Source of the DNA: an uncultured Lachnospiraceae bacterium
Lineage (GTDB): Bacteria; Bacillota; Clostridia; Lachnospirales; Lachnospiraceae
Direction: 5' to 3'
Assembly (NCBI GenBank): GCA_948468325.1
Contig: CAOKHR010000025.1
Span: 1-15,792, forward strand
DNA length: 15,792 nt
Of this stretch, positions 6,381-13,950 are shown in pieces. Under the pieces are notes generated by a model. The model was given only the letters and a program-made list of their open reading frames with translations. It made no database searches and was not told where the DNA came from. The position numbers were made by a program, and so were the translations under genes. Position 1 is the stretch's first letter. Every line of letters starts with the position of its first letter.

Positions 6381-8903
6381 TTATTTATCCGCCTTGATTT
6401 CTCCTGTTTTAATGATAAATTTTACATTTCCCGCAATATCATCTGACTTACCGCCAAAAGATTCATATGATTTTCCCGCATCCATCACATCCTGTATACG
6501 GTTTACAAAATCTTTCACATCGCCGTTATAGCTGTTGACTAATTTTTCAATTCCTTCTTCTGCAAACTTTGTTATACCGTCTGAAAGCTCTTCTGAGCCG
6601 TCTCTTAATTTCAAAACTCCCTCAAGCATCTGGTTTTTGCCGTCCGCCAGCTGTGCTGCCCCGCTGTTTAATTCATCATTTTTGGATGCCAGTGTCTGGC
6701 TTCCGTTGTATAACTGCTCAATTCCGTCTGTCAGCTGCGGCATCTTTCCGGACATACCGTTTACGCCCTGGCTTAAAGCCTGCATACCTGTTACAAGACT
6801 GTATCCTGATTTGGCATCTTTCTTTTCAATGCTCTGCGCAATCTGTTTTTTTGCCTGCTCCGCGCCTGCTACTGCCGCCTGACCTGCTGCCTGGCCTGCC
6901 GCTGTCTTTGCGCCCTGTTTTACACTGTCCGCAACTGTCGTTCCCACAACGTCCTTTGCCTGTGCTGCGACACTTACAACTACGCCCGGCGCCACCTGTT
7001 CTGCAACATTTCCGGCTACCTGCTCTGCAACACTTCCGGCTACTTCTTCTGCCACTTTGCCTGCCACCTGGTCTGCTGCGCTTCCGGCTGCCGCTTCTGC
7101 AACGCTTCCGGCTACATTAGATGCCACTGTTCTGGCTGTCTGGTCTGCCACATTACCTGCTGCCGTACCGATTGTCCCAAGCAACGCCTGAAGCTGTGCC
7201 TCTGCTGCCTGTGTTACCTGTGCCTGAATGGCGGCATTTCCCATTGCCTCTTCTAACGTAATGCCCTGTGCCTGTGCCGCCTGCACATATCCTGCTGCTT
7301 TAAATGCTTCTCTCAATTGATTTTTGGCATCGTCCGTGACCGCGCCTGCCGCTGCGCTCACTGCCTGATCTCTTGCTGCTCCTGCAATCTGATCCAGCTG
7401 TCCGCTTATACCTGCCTCTGCCTGCTGCTTTGCCGCTGCCGCAATTTCTGCCTTCTGGGACTGTATCTGCGCCTGTGCCTGATCTCTTGCTGCCGCCGCA
7501 ATTCCTGCTTTCTGGGACTGTATGGCTGCCGCCGCCGACTGCTTTGCCGCTGCTGCAGCAGTCTGTTTTGCTCCGTCAGAAGCAACGGCCGCATAAAACT
7601 GCTGTGATGCCTGTGCTTTGATATTATTATAGCTTAACGCATTGGAATCATCTGCAAACTGCGCCTCCACTGCCTGCTCTGCCGCACTTGCTGCCGCTGC
7701 TGCCGCCGATGCCTGTGCCTTGCTGTCCATTTCCGTATTTAATGCTTTATCCAGTGTTTTCATTCCGTCATTTAAGGTATTGACGCTCTTTACCAGATCT
7801 GAGATACCGCTTATTAAAATGCCGGTCTGTCCTCTAAGCGTTCCGATTCCGTCAGCTAACTGTTTTGTCCCGTCGGTATAAGCTGTGATTCCGCTCTGCA
7901 GGGAGTTTACACCGTCTGAAAAATCCCCCATTTTCTGATTCAGCGTATCCAGTCCGTTAAAAAGTTCTCCGGAACCGTCCTGCAGCTGGTCCGTCGCGTC
8001 GGACAGCTCGTCTATTTTGTCATCCAGTCCGCCGAAATCCAGTGTCTTTCCTCCTGAAAGCTCCGATGTTCCGACTACAACCGTCATTGTCATATCCAGT
8101 GAAAAATCTTCTACATCAGCAGTTACTTCTACATAATCCGGTATGGAAATATCTTCTGAAAAATCTTTTTCGTCTATTTTCAGGCTTTCTTTCAATCCCG
8201 GCACGGCAATGCCTACCGCAATATTGGCATCTCCGTTTGTAATTACTTTGCCGTTTTCTACTTCTACATTTGTAAAATTGTCATCTAAAATCATACCGGA
8301 TACTACGGCAAACGGTACATAAACATCGCCGTCTTTCTCATTATTGGTATAGTCAAAACGAATTTTTACTTTTCCGCTTTTTCCGGCAATTTCTTCCGGC
8401 GACGTCTCTTTCCCGTCCAGATAGTAAGTGAGCTTTGTTGTTACGGGTGTTTCTTTTTTTGTCGTTCCCTGATAATAAATATCTTTTCCGTCTGCTTTCC
8501 AGCTTAATTTACTGCCATTCTTTTCAAAGGTCTCATCGCCTTTTACATTTTCAATATCCAAAAGCTCCGAAACATCTTCCAGCGTATCTTTTCCATCCGG
8601 ATTTTTCAGCCACTCACTTACAATCGTTGTCTCTGCTTTTCCGGTATTGTCCGCAATGACATATACGGTTTCTTCTTTTCCCGACTCTTTCGTTTCCCCT
8701 TTTTCGCCGTCTTTTAAAATATCTTCAAATCCATCAAATTCTTCTGATGTTTCTGATGCTTCTGTTTTATTTTTAGCGGATTTTGCAGCATACACATTAT
8801 ATGCCGTTGCACTGCTTCCGATTAATGCAACTGTTAAAACTCCTGCTGCGATACGTATCACATACCTGTTTTTGAATTTTTCTTTTAATTCTGCTAATTT
8901 CAT
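6381..8903 (-). CDS. Secreted membrane-anchored LxxG-heptad protein with long Ala-rich repeat insert (MMPL partner)
   Basis: This 840-residue protein starts at an ATG with AGGAGG nine bases upstream. Residues 15-38 form a signal anchor or signal peptide (IAAGVLTVALIGSSATA). Residues 78-290 are a beta-rich extracellular domain with phrases such as DIYYQGTTKKE and AGKSGKVKIRFDYTNN. Two arms with xxxLxxG heptads follow: 297-388 (ELSDATDQLQDGSGELFNGL) and 700-790 (QLADGKNQMLEGVLKLRDG). Between them lies an extremely Ala/Gln-rich, probably helical stretch at about 396-690. Heptads of this type occur in YhgE/Pip-like and MMPL-associated envelope proteins of Gram-positives, but this one lacks the C-terminal membrane block of YhgE. 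The gene lies 25 bases after the MMPL transporter gene, so it is likely co-transcribed and may serve as an extracellular adaptor. Function is otherwise unknown. Confidence 0.85.
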   Translation of the reverse strand: MKLAELKEKFKNRYVIRIAAGVLTVALIGSSATAYNVYAAKSAKNKTEASETSEEFDGFEDILKDGEKGETKESGKEETVYVIADNTGKAETTIVSEWLKNPDGKDTLEDVSELLDIENVKGDETFEKNGSKLSWKADGKDIYYQGTTKKETPVTTKLTYYLDGKETSPEEIAGKSGKVKIRFDYTNNEKDGDVYVPFAVVSGMILDDNFTNVEVENGKVITNGDANIAVGIAVPGLKESLKIDEKDFSEDISIPDYVEVTADVEDFSLDMTMTVVVGTSELSGGKTLDFGGLDDKIDELSDATDQLQDGSGELFNGLDTLNQKMGDFSDGVNSLQSGITAYTDGTKQLADGIGTLRGQTGILISGISDLVKSVNTLNDGMKTLDKALNTEMDSKAQASAAAAAASAAEQAVEAQFADDSNALSYNNIKAQASQQFYAAVASDGAKQTAAAAAKQSAAAAIQSQKAGIAAAARDQAQAQIQSQKAEIAAAAKQQAEAGISGQLDQIAGAARDQAVSAAAGAVTDDAKNQLREAFKAAGYVQAAQAQGITLEEAMGNAAIQAQVTQAAEAQLQALLGTIGTAAGNVADQTARTVASNVAGSVAEAAAGSAADQVAGKVAEEVAGSVAEQVAGNVAEQVAPGVVVSVAAQAKDVVGTTVADSVKQGAKTAAGQAAGQAAVAGAEQAKKQIAQSIEKKDAKSGYSLVTGMQALSQGVNGMSGKMPQLTDGIEQLYNGSQTLASKNDELNSGAAQLADGKNQMLEGVLKLRDGSEELSDGITKFAEEGIEKLVNSYNGDVKDFVNRIQDVMDAGKSYESFGGKSDDIAGNVKFIIKTGEIKADK
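6993..7112 (-). repeat. Five tandem 24-bp (8-residue) repeats within the heptad protein
   Basis: Residues 598-637 are five consecutive octapeptides: AGSVAEAA, AGSAADQV, AGKVAEEV, AGSVAEQV and AGNVAEQV. The repetition shows in the DNA as recurring tccggcta / ctgcaac words. The pattern fits a variable-length repeat prone to replication slippage. Confidence 0.8.
7353..7523 (-). repeat. Three tandem 57-bp (19-residue) repeats within the heptad protein
   Basis: Residues 461-479, 480-498 and 499-517 repeat with a 19-residue period. The first two begin IQSQKAGIAAAARDQ and IQSQKAEIAAAAKQQ. The third is diverged (ISGQLDQIAGAARDQ). At DNA level gcctgatctcttgctgc recurs near 7367 and 7487. The segment is predicted to be a continuous alpha helix. 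Confidence 0.75.
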
Positions 8904-8928
8904 AATTATATTCCTCCTGAAAATTAAT

Positions 8929-11007
8929 TTATTTATTTTTAGGTTTAAAGCCGATACTCGTATGAATAATCATTTTGTCAAATACCATAAAGAGCGCCGG
9001 AAGTATAAAGGCTACGACAAACAAACTGATGATGGCTCCCCTTGCAAGCAGCATGCACAAAGAACTGATCATATCAATACTTGAATACACGGCTACGCCA
9101 AATGTCGCGGCAAAGAAGCTGAGTGCACTGACTACAATTGACTGCAGGGATGAATTTAAAGCTGTTATAACGGCTTCTCTCTTTTTGGCCCCTTTGCTCC
9201 GCTCTCTTTTATAGCGGTTCGTCATTAAAATCGCATAGTCTACCGTCGCTCCCAGCTGAATCGTTCCGATTACAATTGAGGCAATAAACGGAAGCACGGT
9301 TTTCGTATAGTAAGGTATTCCCATATTGATAAAGATTGCAAACTCAATTACGGCAACCAGAATTACCGGCAGCGAAATTGATTTTAAGACAACTGCAATG
9401 ATCAGGAAAATGAAGGCAATGGAAACTACATTTACAATCTTAAAATCTCTGTCTGTAATTGTAATCAGATCCTGCGTACACGGCGCTTCTCCAATGAGCA
9501 TTGCCGTCTTGTCATAGCGTTTGATAATCTCCCGCAGTGCGTCACACTGTTCGTTTACTTCATCGCTTCCTGTCTTGTATTCTGACATTACATAAATCAT
9601 CTGGTATTTGCCGTTATCCAGAATCTTACGAATATCGTCCGACACCATTTCATCCGGAACCAGCGGCCCCGTAACGGCATCCAGTCCCAATGCCAGTTTT
9701 ACGCCTTTGACATTCTGCATCTCTTTTTCCATCTGATAAGCTTCTTTCTCAGAAAGACTGCTGTCTGCCAGAACCACGTGGGTTGCACCCATATTGTATT
9801 CCTTTTCCAGTGCGTTACCCGCTGCCACACTTTCTAATTCCTCCGGCAGAGTTCCCATCAAATCGTAATATACCTGATTGTGGCTTTGTGCATAAAACAT
9901 CGGGCCGATCACAACAACAAAAATCAGAATGAAAACCGGATAAAACTTTGTGACAAATTTACCGGTTTTTCCAAGATCCGGTATTACAGGTTTATGTTTT
10001 GTTTTCTCAAGCCACTTGTCCATAACCAGTATCATGGAAGGAAGGATTGTTACACAGCCGATTACGCCGAATACGACGCCTTTTGCCATAACGACTCCCA
10101 AATCTTTTCCAAGGGTAAATGTCATAAAGCACATTGCCAGAAATCCTGCAATTGTCGTTATGGAGCTTCCTACTACGGAAGATACTGTCTGTGAAATCGC
10201 ATGTGCCATCGCCCGGTGCTTATCATCCGGATACCGCTCCTGATTTTCTTCATAACTGTGCCACAGGAAAATGGAATAATCCATGGTAACTGCCAGCTGC
10301 AGCACCGCCGCAAGCGCCTGTGTAATAAAAGAAATTTCTCCGGAAATCTTGTTTGTTCCCAGGTTATAGAGAATTGCCATTCCGATACTCAGCAGGAAAA
10401 TTACCGGTATTAAATAGGAATCCATGGTAAGCGCCAGCACCAGCGCCGAAAGTCCGGCAGCGATAACTACATAAATAATTGCCTCGCTGTTGCATATTTT
10501 TTTAATATCGGTAACAACTGCAGACATTCCGCTAAGCAAACACTGCCTGTCGGTCAGCCCTCTGATTTCCTCTACCGCCTCCAATGTCTCATCTGCGGAC
10601 ATGGAAGTATCAAACGTAATGATTAAAAGAGAACTCCCTGTTTCCGCATTTTTAAGCGTTTCCTTAAGATCCTGGGGAAGTATTTCCATAGGTACGGATA
10701 TGTCTGCAATCGCCCCGTACCATAAGACGTCTTTTACATGCTCAACGTCTTTCAGCTTGCCTTCCAGCACGGAAATTTCTTTGTCCTCCATACCGGAGAC
10801 TACACATACGGAAAATGCGCCCGTACCGAATTCCTCAAGTAAAATGTCCTGTCCTTTCATCGTCTCTATATCTTTTGGCAGATATGAGAGAATGTCATAA
10901 TTGATTCTGGTTGTCACATATCCAAACAACGATGGAATCAATAATAAGAAACTTGCGATCAGTATAGGAATCCGAAATTTTACTACCTGCTTTCCAAATT
11001 TAATCAT
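8929..11007 (-). CDS. MMPL/RND-family exporter
   Basis: This 692-residue protein has the duplicated RND/MMPL topology. TM1 is at about 12-32, then an extracytoplasmic domain (33-172), five segments (176-330), TM7 (353-374), a second extracytoplasmic domain (375-520) and five segments (522-676). The Asp-Tyr pairs that form the proton relay in MmpL proteins are both present: Asp243-Tyr244 (LAVTMDYSIFLWHSY) in TM4 and Asp590-Tyr591 (LGATVDYAILMTNRY) in TM10. A proton-driven exporter of a lipid, peptide or toxic amphiphile is expected; the substrate is unknown. The ATG at 11007 has only a weak AAAGAAAG ribosome binding site. It is the first gene of a probable operon with the heptad protein and the MntP-like protein. 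The TetR gene upstream on the same strand is the likely regulator. Confidence 0.9.
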   Translation of the reverse strand: MIKFGKQVVKFRIPILIASFLLLIPSLFGYVTTRINYDILSYLPKDIETMKGQDILLEEFGTGAFSVCVVSGMEDKEISVLEGKLKDVEHVKDVLWYGAIADISVPMEILPQDLKETLKNAETGSSLLIITFDTSMSADETLEAVEEIRGLTDRQCLLSGMSAVVTDIKKICNSEAIIYVVIAAGLSALVLALTMDSYLIPVIFLLSIGMAILYNLGTNKISGEISFITQALAAVLQLAVTMDYSIFLWHSYEENQERYPDDKHRAMAHAISQTVSSVVGSSITTIAGFLAMCFMTFTLGKDLGVVMAKGVVFGVIGCVTILPSMILVMDKWLEKTKHKPVIPDLGKTGKFVTKFYPVFILIFVVVIGPMFYAQSHNQVYYDLMGTLPEELESVAAGNALEKEYNMGATHVVLADSSLSEKEAYQMEKEMQNVKGVKLALGLDAVTGPLVPDEMVSDDIRKILDNGKYQMIYVMSEYKTGSDEVNEQCDALREIIKRYDKTAMLIGEAPCTQDLITITDRDFKIVNVVSIAFIFLIIAVVLKSISLPVILVAVIEFAIFINMGIPYYTKTVLPFIASIVIGTIQLGATVDYAILMTNRYKRERSKGAKKREAVITALNSSLQSIVVSALSFFAATFGVAVYSSIDMISSLCMLLARGAIISLFVVAFILPALFMVFDKMIIHTSIGFKPKNK

Positions 11008-11052
11008 CTTTCTTTCACATCACTTTCCTTGTTTTTTCATTTTCCGTTAATC

Positions 11053-11080
11053 AGTATATAAAAAAAGACTGAATATGCAA
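11053..11080 (-). promoter_or_regulatory. Candidate proximal promoter of the MMPL operon
   Basis: On the minus strand TTGCAT (11075-11080) and TATACT (11053-11058) are separated by 16 bases. The -10 matches consensus at five of six positions and the -35 is poor. Transcription would begin near 11046, giving a leader of about 40 bases to the MMPL start. The -35 lies within the palindrome at 11067-11090, so a repressor bound there would block it. Confidence 0.4.
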
Positions 11081-11096
11081 ATATTCAATCTTTTTT
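11060..11096. promoter_or_regulatory. A-tract/T-tract-flanked palindrome: operator or bidirectional terminator
   Basis: GACTGAATAT (11067-11076) and ATATTCAATC (11081-11090) form ten-base arms with one mismatch around GCAA. The palindrome is flanked by A7 on the left and T6 on the right, so either strand gives a hairpin followed by a U-run. That is terminator-like, but the stem is A/T-rich and weak. It also overlaps the -35 of the proximal MMPL promoter, which suits an operator. The sequence alone does not decide between the two. Confidence 0.5.
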
Positions 11097-11112
11097 CTTT
11101 GTTTTTCCACTT

Positions 11113-11142
11113 TATACAAATTATTTATTTTGTATATTTCAA
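11113..11142 (-). promoter_or_regulatory. Candidate distal promoter with internal inverted repeat (possible TetR operator)
   Basis: TTGAAA (11137-11142) and TGTATA (11113-11118) on the minus strand are spaced by 18 bases. A perfect inverted repeat, TATACAAA (11113-11120) and TTTGTATA (11129-11136), covers the -10 and the spacer up to the -35. Repression by a TetR-type dimer bound between -35 and -10 is a standard arrangement for this family. Assignment to the TetR protein encoded just upstream is inference from proximity. Confidence 0.4.
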
Positions 11143-11166
11143 AAAACATCTGTCTTAATTTGTATT

Positions 11167-11273
11167 CCGAAAGGGCATCCCTGGATGACACACCCTTTCA
11201 GGGTGGTCACATAATGTTTGCCCGAAAGGGCATCCCTGGATGACACACCCTTTCAGGGTGGTCACATAATGTT
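11167..11273. repeat. Two identical 52-bp direct repeats (period 55) overlapping the tetR stop codon
   Basis: The segment beginning CCGAAAGGGCATCCCTGGAT is present at 11167-11218 and again at 11222-11273 with no difference I can see, separated by three bases. Each copy can fold: GAAAGGG pairs with CCCTTTC, CATC with GATG inside it, and ACCCT with AGGGT around TTC. Copy two also forms GCCC-GAAA-GGGC (11220-11231). The copy nearer the regulator contains its last three codons and stop. No T-run follows. It may be a recent tandem duplication of the regulator's 3' end or a dispersed palindromic element. Confidence 0.85.
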
Positions 11274-11840
11274 ATCATTCGGTACGCCAAATAAAATTTC
11301 TGCAACGGAATGATTCAGCATATAATCATAAATCTCTACCAGCTCCTTTGCAGAAACTGCCATTTTGCTCTTAATCCACACTATGACAACGGAACACATA
11401 GACTGGGCATAATATTCTGCAATACGCTCCGGCGTCAGCCATGAAAATTTGTGCATCTTCTCTTTTGCATTAACTTTTACGATTTCTAAAAGTATTTTCT
11501 GCACACAGCTTCTGGCAATTGATTCAAAAGAATTCTGCCCCTCCAGACGGACAGCCTGTATATAAAAATCCTGTTCTTTTTCAATATTCATAAACAAAAG
11601 CAGAAGCGCCTCATTAATCATCTGATTCTCAATCAAAGGACGCACCGGTTCTAAAAGTTCCGTTGAAATAATCCATTCCAGCAATTCGTATTTGTCCTGA
11701 AAATGATTGTAAAAGGTAGGCCGTATAACTCCTGCTTTATCTGTAATCTGTTTGATGGTAATCTTTTCTATCGGATGCTTAAGCGCCAGTTCTTTAAAAC
11801 TTTTTGCAAGCAAAGTATTTGTTGCATTCATTCCCTGCAC
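11262..11840 (-). CDS. TetR/AcrR-family transcriptional regulator
   Basis: The protein has an N-terminal TetR-type helix-turn-helix at about residues 24-50: KITIKQITDKAGVIRPTFYN followed by HFQDKYELLEWI. The rest is an all-helical ligand/dimer domain of the short DhaS/TetR_C type. Start choice is uncertain. The GTG at 11840 has AAGGGG ten bases upstream and gives 192 residues. A TTG at 11861 (199 residues) and an ATG at 11831 (189 residues) are poorly spaced from any ribosome binding site. The gene begins shortly after the DUF308 gene stops at 11883, so the two are probably co-transcribed. By position it is the candidate repressor of the adjacent MMPL operon. Its stop codon falls inside the 52-bp repeat, so the last residues may have been altered by that duplication. 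Confidence 0.88.
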   Translation of the reverse strand: MQGMNATNTLLAKSFKELALKHPIEKITIKQITDKAGVIRPTFYNHFQDKYELLEWIISTELLEPVRPLIENQMINEALLLLFMNIEKEQDFYIQAVRLEGQNSFESIARSCVQKILLEIVKVNAKEKMHKFSWLTPERIAEYYAQSMCSVVIVWIKSKMAVSAKELVEIYDYMLNHSVAEILFGVPNDNIM

Positions 11841-11882
11841 AGTTTCATTTCCCCTTCCCAATCCTTCAAAAGCATTCTTATT

Positions 11883-12515
11883 TTATTCGTCCGGTTCTTT
11901 ATATGGCCTGCTTTCTTCTATAATAATGTCTGCATCCACTACATCTAAATCTTTCTGTCTTTCCATAACTTCTTTTTCGGCTTGTTTTACGGCCCTGGTG
12001 ACACGGCTGATAATCCAGATATCAGAAATTCCGTCATAAATCAATACGATACCCACAAAACTAAGTGTAATGGAAATCACACCGAAACAGTCTATAATAC
12101 ATACAATTCCGAATATCATGCCAATCAGTGACATAAGAATCAAAATCGCCCAGGACTCGTAGCCGTTTCTTTTTGCCTCCACCGCATATTTAAAATCTTC
12201 CAGGCCGTGCACAAAAAGCACTGCACCGATACCGATAAACCATATACTCTGAATACTGTCAGGCCTCAAAAATATCCAGATGCCCACAAGCAGAAGCACC
12301 AGCCCAAACAACAGATGCAGGCTGTGTTTCTCTTCTTTTTGAAAAATATATCCGGCAATCCTGACTGCTCCCGTAAAGGCAATCACCGCTCCAATTGTTT
12401 TACAGACTACCATCGTCACCTCAATCGGCCACAGAATCAGGACAATACCAAGTCCAATGCAGACAGCCGCACTGATAATCACGTCAATTTTTAAGCGTTC
12501 CATCATTTCCTTCAT
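11883..12515 (-). CDS. DUF308/HdeD-like membrane protein
   Basis: This 210-residue protein has six membrane segments at about 11-29, 36-56, 65-83, 89-107, 121-141 and 145-165. They are arranged as short hairpins with Gly-rich helices and repeated phrases of the form GIVLILWP, VGIWIFLRPD and FGIVCIIDCFG, as in DUF308 proteins such as E. coli HdeD. The C-terminal 40 residues are a charged cytoplasmic tail (EKEVMERQKDLDVVDADII). HdeD-like proteins are linked to acid stress in enterobacteria; the role in Firmicutes is not established. An AAGGAG ribosome binding site precedes the ATG by about ten bases. The gene lies 21 bases after the ATP-grasp gene and just before tetR, so it is the middle member of a three-gene operon. 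Confidence 0.82.
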   Translation of the reverse strand: MKEMMERLKIDVIISAAVCIGLGIVLILWPIEVTMVVCKTIGAVIAFTGAVRIAGYIFQKEEKHSLHLLFGLVLLLVGIWIFLRPDSIQSIWFIGIGAVLFVHGLEDFKYAVEAKRNGYESWAILILMSLIGMIFGIVCIIDCFGVISITLSFVGIVLIYDGISDIWIISRVTRAVKQAEKEVMERQKDLDVVDADIIIEESRPYKEPDE

Positions 12516-12536
12516 ATAATAAGCGCTCCTTATCTT

Positions 12537-13874
12537 TTATCGTTCCCTTACCACAATAGACGGAAGAGCAATTTCACTGTACTGTGTCGAAATAATTTTG
12601 CCGCGGGATACTCTGGAATATATTCCCTGAAATTCTCCGTTATAGACAAACAGTCCTGTCAAATTAGAAACGGAAATAAATTCTGCAGCTGCACCCCTGG
12701 AAAAATCAATATTCATCGTCTGATAAGGTACGCAAAACTCCTGTACCAAATATTCCTTCGTCCTGTGGCTGTCTGCGATTTCTTTCCATTTTTCCCTGGA
12801 ATCATACTCTACCCCGGCAAACACTCCTTTTGAGCCGTAAGAGTCTAACGGTTTTAAAATCCATCTGTCTTTGTTTTTTATTATATCTTCATACGGCAGA
12901 TAATCTGCTGTCATAAGTACAGTATATGGCACATGCGCCTTTACATACTCTTTTTCTTCTGCTGTCAGAAATTCCTGCGTCGCCGGATGATGCAGCATTT
13001 GATAAAGTACTTTGTTGTGTGCAATCTGCGTCGTAAAATCTCCGATTAAACATACGGCTTCGTCTTTTACTGCCGCAATAAAATCCGAAACTTCATCATA
13101 GTGTTTCATAATATCGCCTGTTACGGCCCTGCGGTAAATTAAGTCAATCGGGACACCGTCATTTCCATATAAGCTGCCGTCTTTATATTTTAAATCCCTG
13201 ATTTCACAGATTTCACATTCTGCACCGGCCTTACGGTAGCTTTCCGCAAAAATCTCAAATTCATTGCCTGTAGCGCTCTCCATAAAATCTACGATTGCCA
13301 CATGGGGATGCTCTTTTGCCCCTTCTGTCTGATGATAAATAGCAAGCGACGTCTTTACCCAGCTGTCAAATAATTCAAATGTGTGAATCCGATATTTCTG
13401 CTCAAGCATCTGATAACCGGCTGTCAGCTTCAACGCATGATTTAGCTCCCGGTCTTCATTCATTGCACTGGAACCGTCCGTATTAAATTCGCAGAATTTA
13501 AAATCCTTTGTTTCCTCATTATAAAAAATATCAATCCGCGCAATCGGAATCCTGCTTTTATAACGCGGCTCCCGCAGAATCAGCTCTTCTAACTTCTCCG
13601 GAAAGCCAAACAGCCTTCGATACGATGCATCTTCTCTGTAATGCAGGATTACCTGATCAAATATTCCATATAAAACTTTAATCAGCCGCCTGAAATTCGC
13701 AATATCTTCTTCCGTAAACATCTTCGGTATATAAAGTGTGCTGACGCATCTGCCATGGTATTTGGCAGTGGAATTATTGATATAAGCAATTTCCTCTAAT
13801 GCGCTTTTCGCATGATAATCTCTTTCGTTTCTGATATTTTTACAATATTCCTGATTCAGTTCCGTAAGCTGCAC
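12537..13874 (-). CDS. Glutathionylspermidine synthase-like ATP-grasp enzyme
   Basis: This 445-residue cytoplasmic protein resembles the synthetase domain of glutathionylspermidine synthase. Residues 109-146 contain IPIARIDIFY and FKFCEFNTDGSSAMNEDREL, the conserved strand and Asn/Asp/Gly-Ser loop of the family. A nucleotide-binding segment lies at 338-352 (WILKPLDSYGSKGVF, with Lys341), followed by YLVQEFCVPYQ and a C-terminal SRGKIISTQY. Enzymes of this fold join a carboxylate to an amine using ATP through an acylphosphate. There is no amidase domain and no reason to assume glutathione or spermidine as substrate here. The start is GTG at 13874, five bases after AAGGAGG. An out-of-frame ATG two bases earlier encodes only six residues (MCSLRN) and could compete for initiation. 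It is the first gene of the operon with DUF308 and tetR. Confidence 0.82.
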   Translation of the reverse strand: MQLTELNQEYCKNIRNERDYHAKSALEEIAYINNSTAKYHGRCVSTLYIPKMFTEEDIANFRRLIKVLYGIFDQVILHYREDASYRRLFGFPEKLEELILREPRYKSRIPIARIDIFYNEETKDFKFCEFNTDGSSAMNEDRELNHALKLTAGYQMLEQKYRIHTFELFDSWVKTSLAIYHQTEGAKEHPHVAIVDFMESATGNEFEIFAESYRKAGAECEICEIRDLKYKDGSLYGNDGVPIDLIYRRAVTGDIMKHYDEVSDFIAAVKDEAVCLIGDFTTQIAHNKVLYQMLHHPATQEFLTAEEKEYVKAHVPYTVLMTADYLPYEDIIKNKDRWILKPLDSYGSKGVFAGVEYDSREKWKEIADSHRTKEYLVQEFCVPYQTMNIDFSRGAAAEFISVSNLTGLFVYNGEFQGIYSRVSRGKIISTQYSEIALPSIVVRER

Positions 13875-13911
13875 ATTGACCTCCTTTTATGGTTGTTCTG
13901 ATCTGTTATGT

Positions 13912-13940
13912 AGTATACCATATCCAAATTTTAAAGTCTA
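13912..13940 (-). promoter_or_regulatory. Extended -10 promoter of the ATP-grasp/DUF308/tetR operon
   Basis: On the minus strand TAGACT (13935-13940) and TATACT (13912-13917) are separated by 17 bases. The -10 is preceded by TGG, giving the TGn extension typical of Gram-positive housekeeping promoters. Transcription would start near 13905, about 30 bases before the start codon. No terminator is seen between this promoter and the upstream gene ending at 13951, so read-through may add to expression. Confidence 0.6.
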
Positions 13941-13950
13941 TCCATCCAAA

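Noticed and set aside
6569..7120. A 183-residue plus-strand open frame, Leu/Pro/Arg-rich
   Set aside because: It is antisense to the Ala-rich repeats of the heptad protein; GC-rich repetitive codons keep the opposite strand open. No ribosome binding site or sensible composition. Other plus-strand frames at 7317-7621 are rejected for the same reason.
6381..8903. Calling the 840-residue protein YhgE/Pip
   Set aside because: It shares LxxG heptads but lacks the C-terminal block of membrane segments typical of YhgE/Pip, so only the heptad resemblance is claimed.
11167..11273. CRISPR-like repeat
   Set aside because: Only two 52-bp copies with a three-base gap, no spacers and no cas genes; it overlaps a coding sequence end.
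11262..13874. Defence or toxin-antitoxin system
   Set aside because: An ATP-grasp enzyme beside membrane proteins prompted the thought, but no nuclease, toxin, or peptide precursor gene is visible, and all three genes fit ordinary families.
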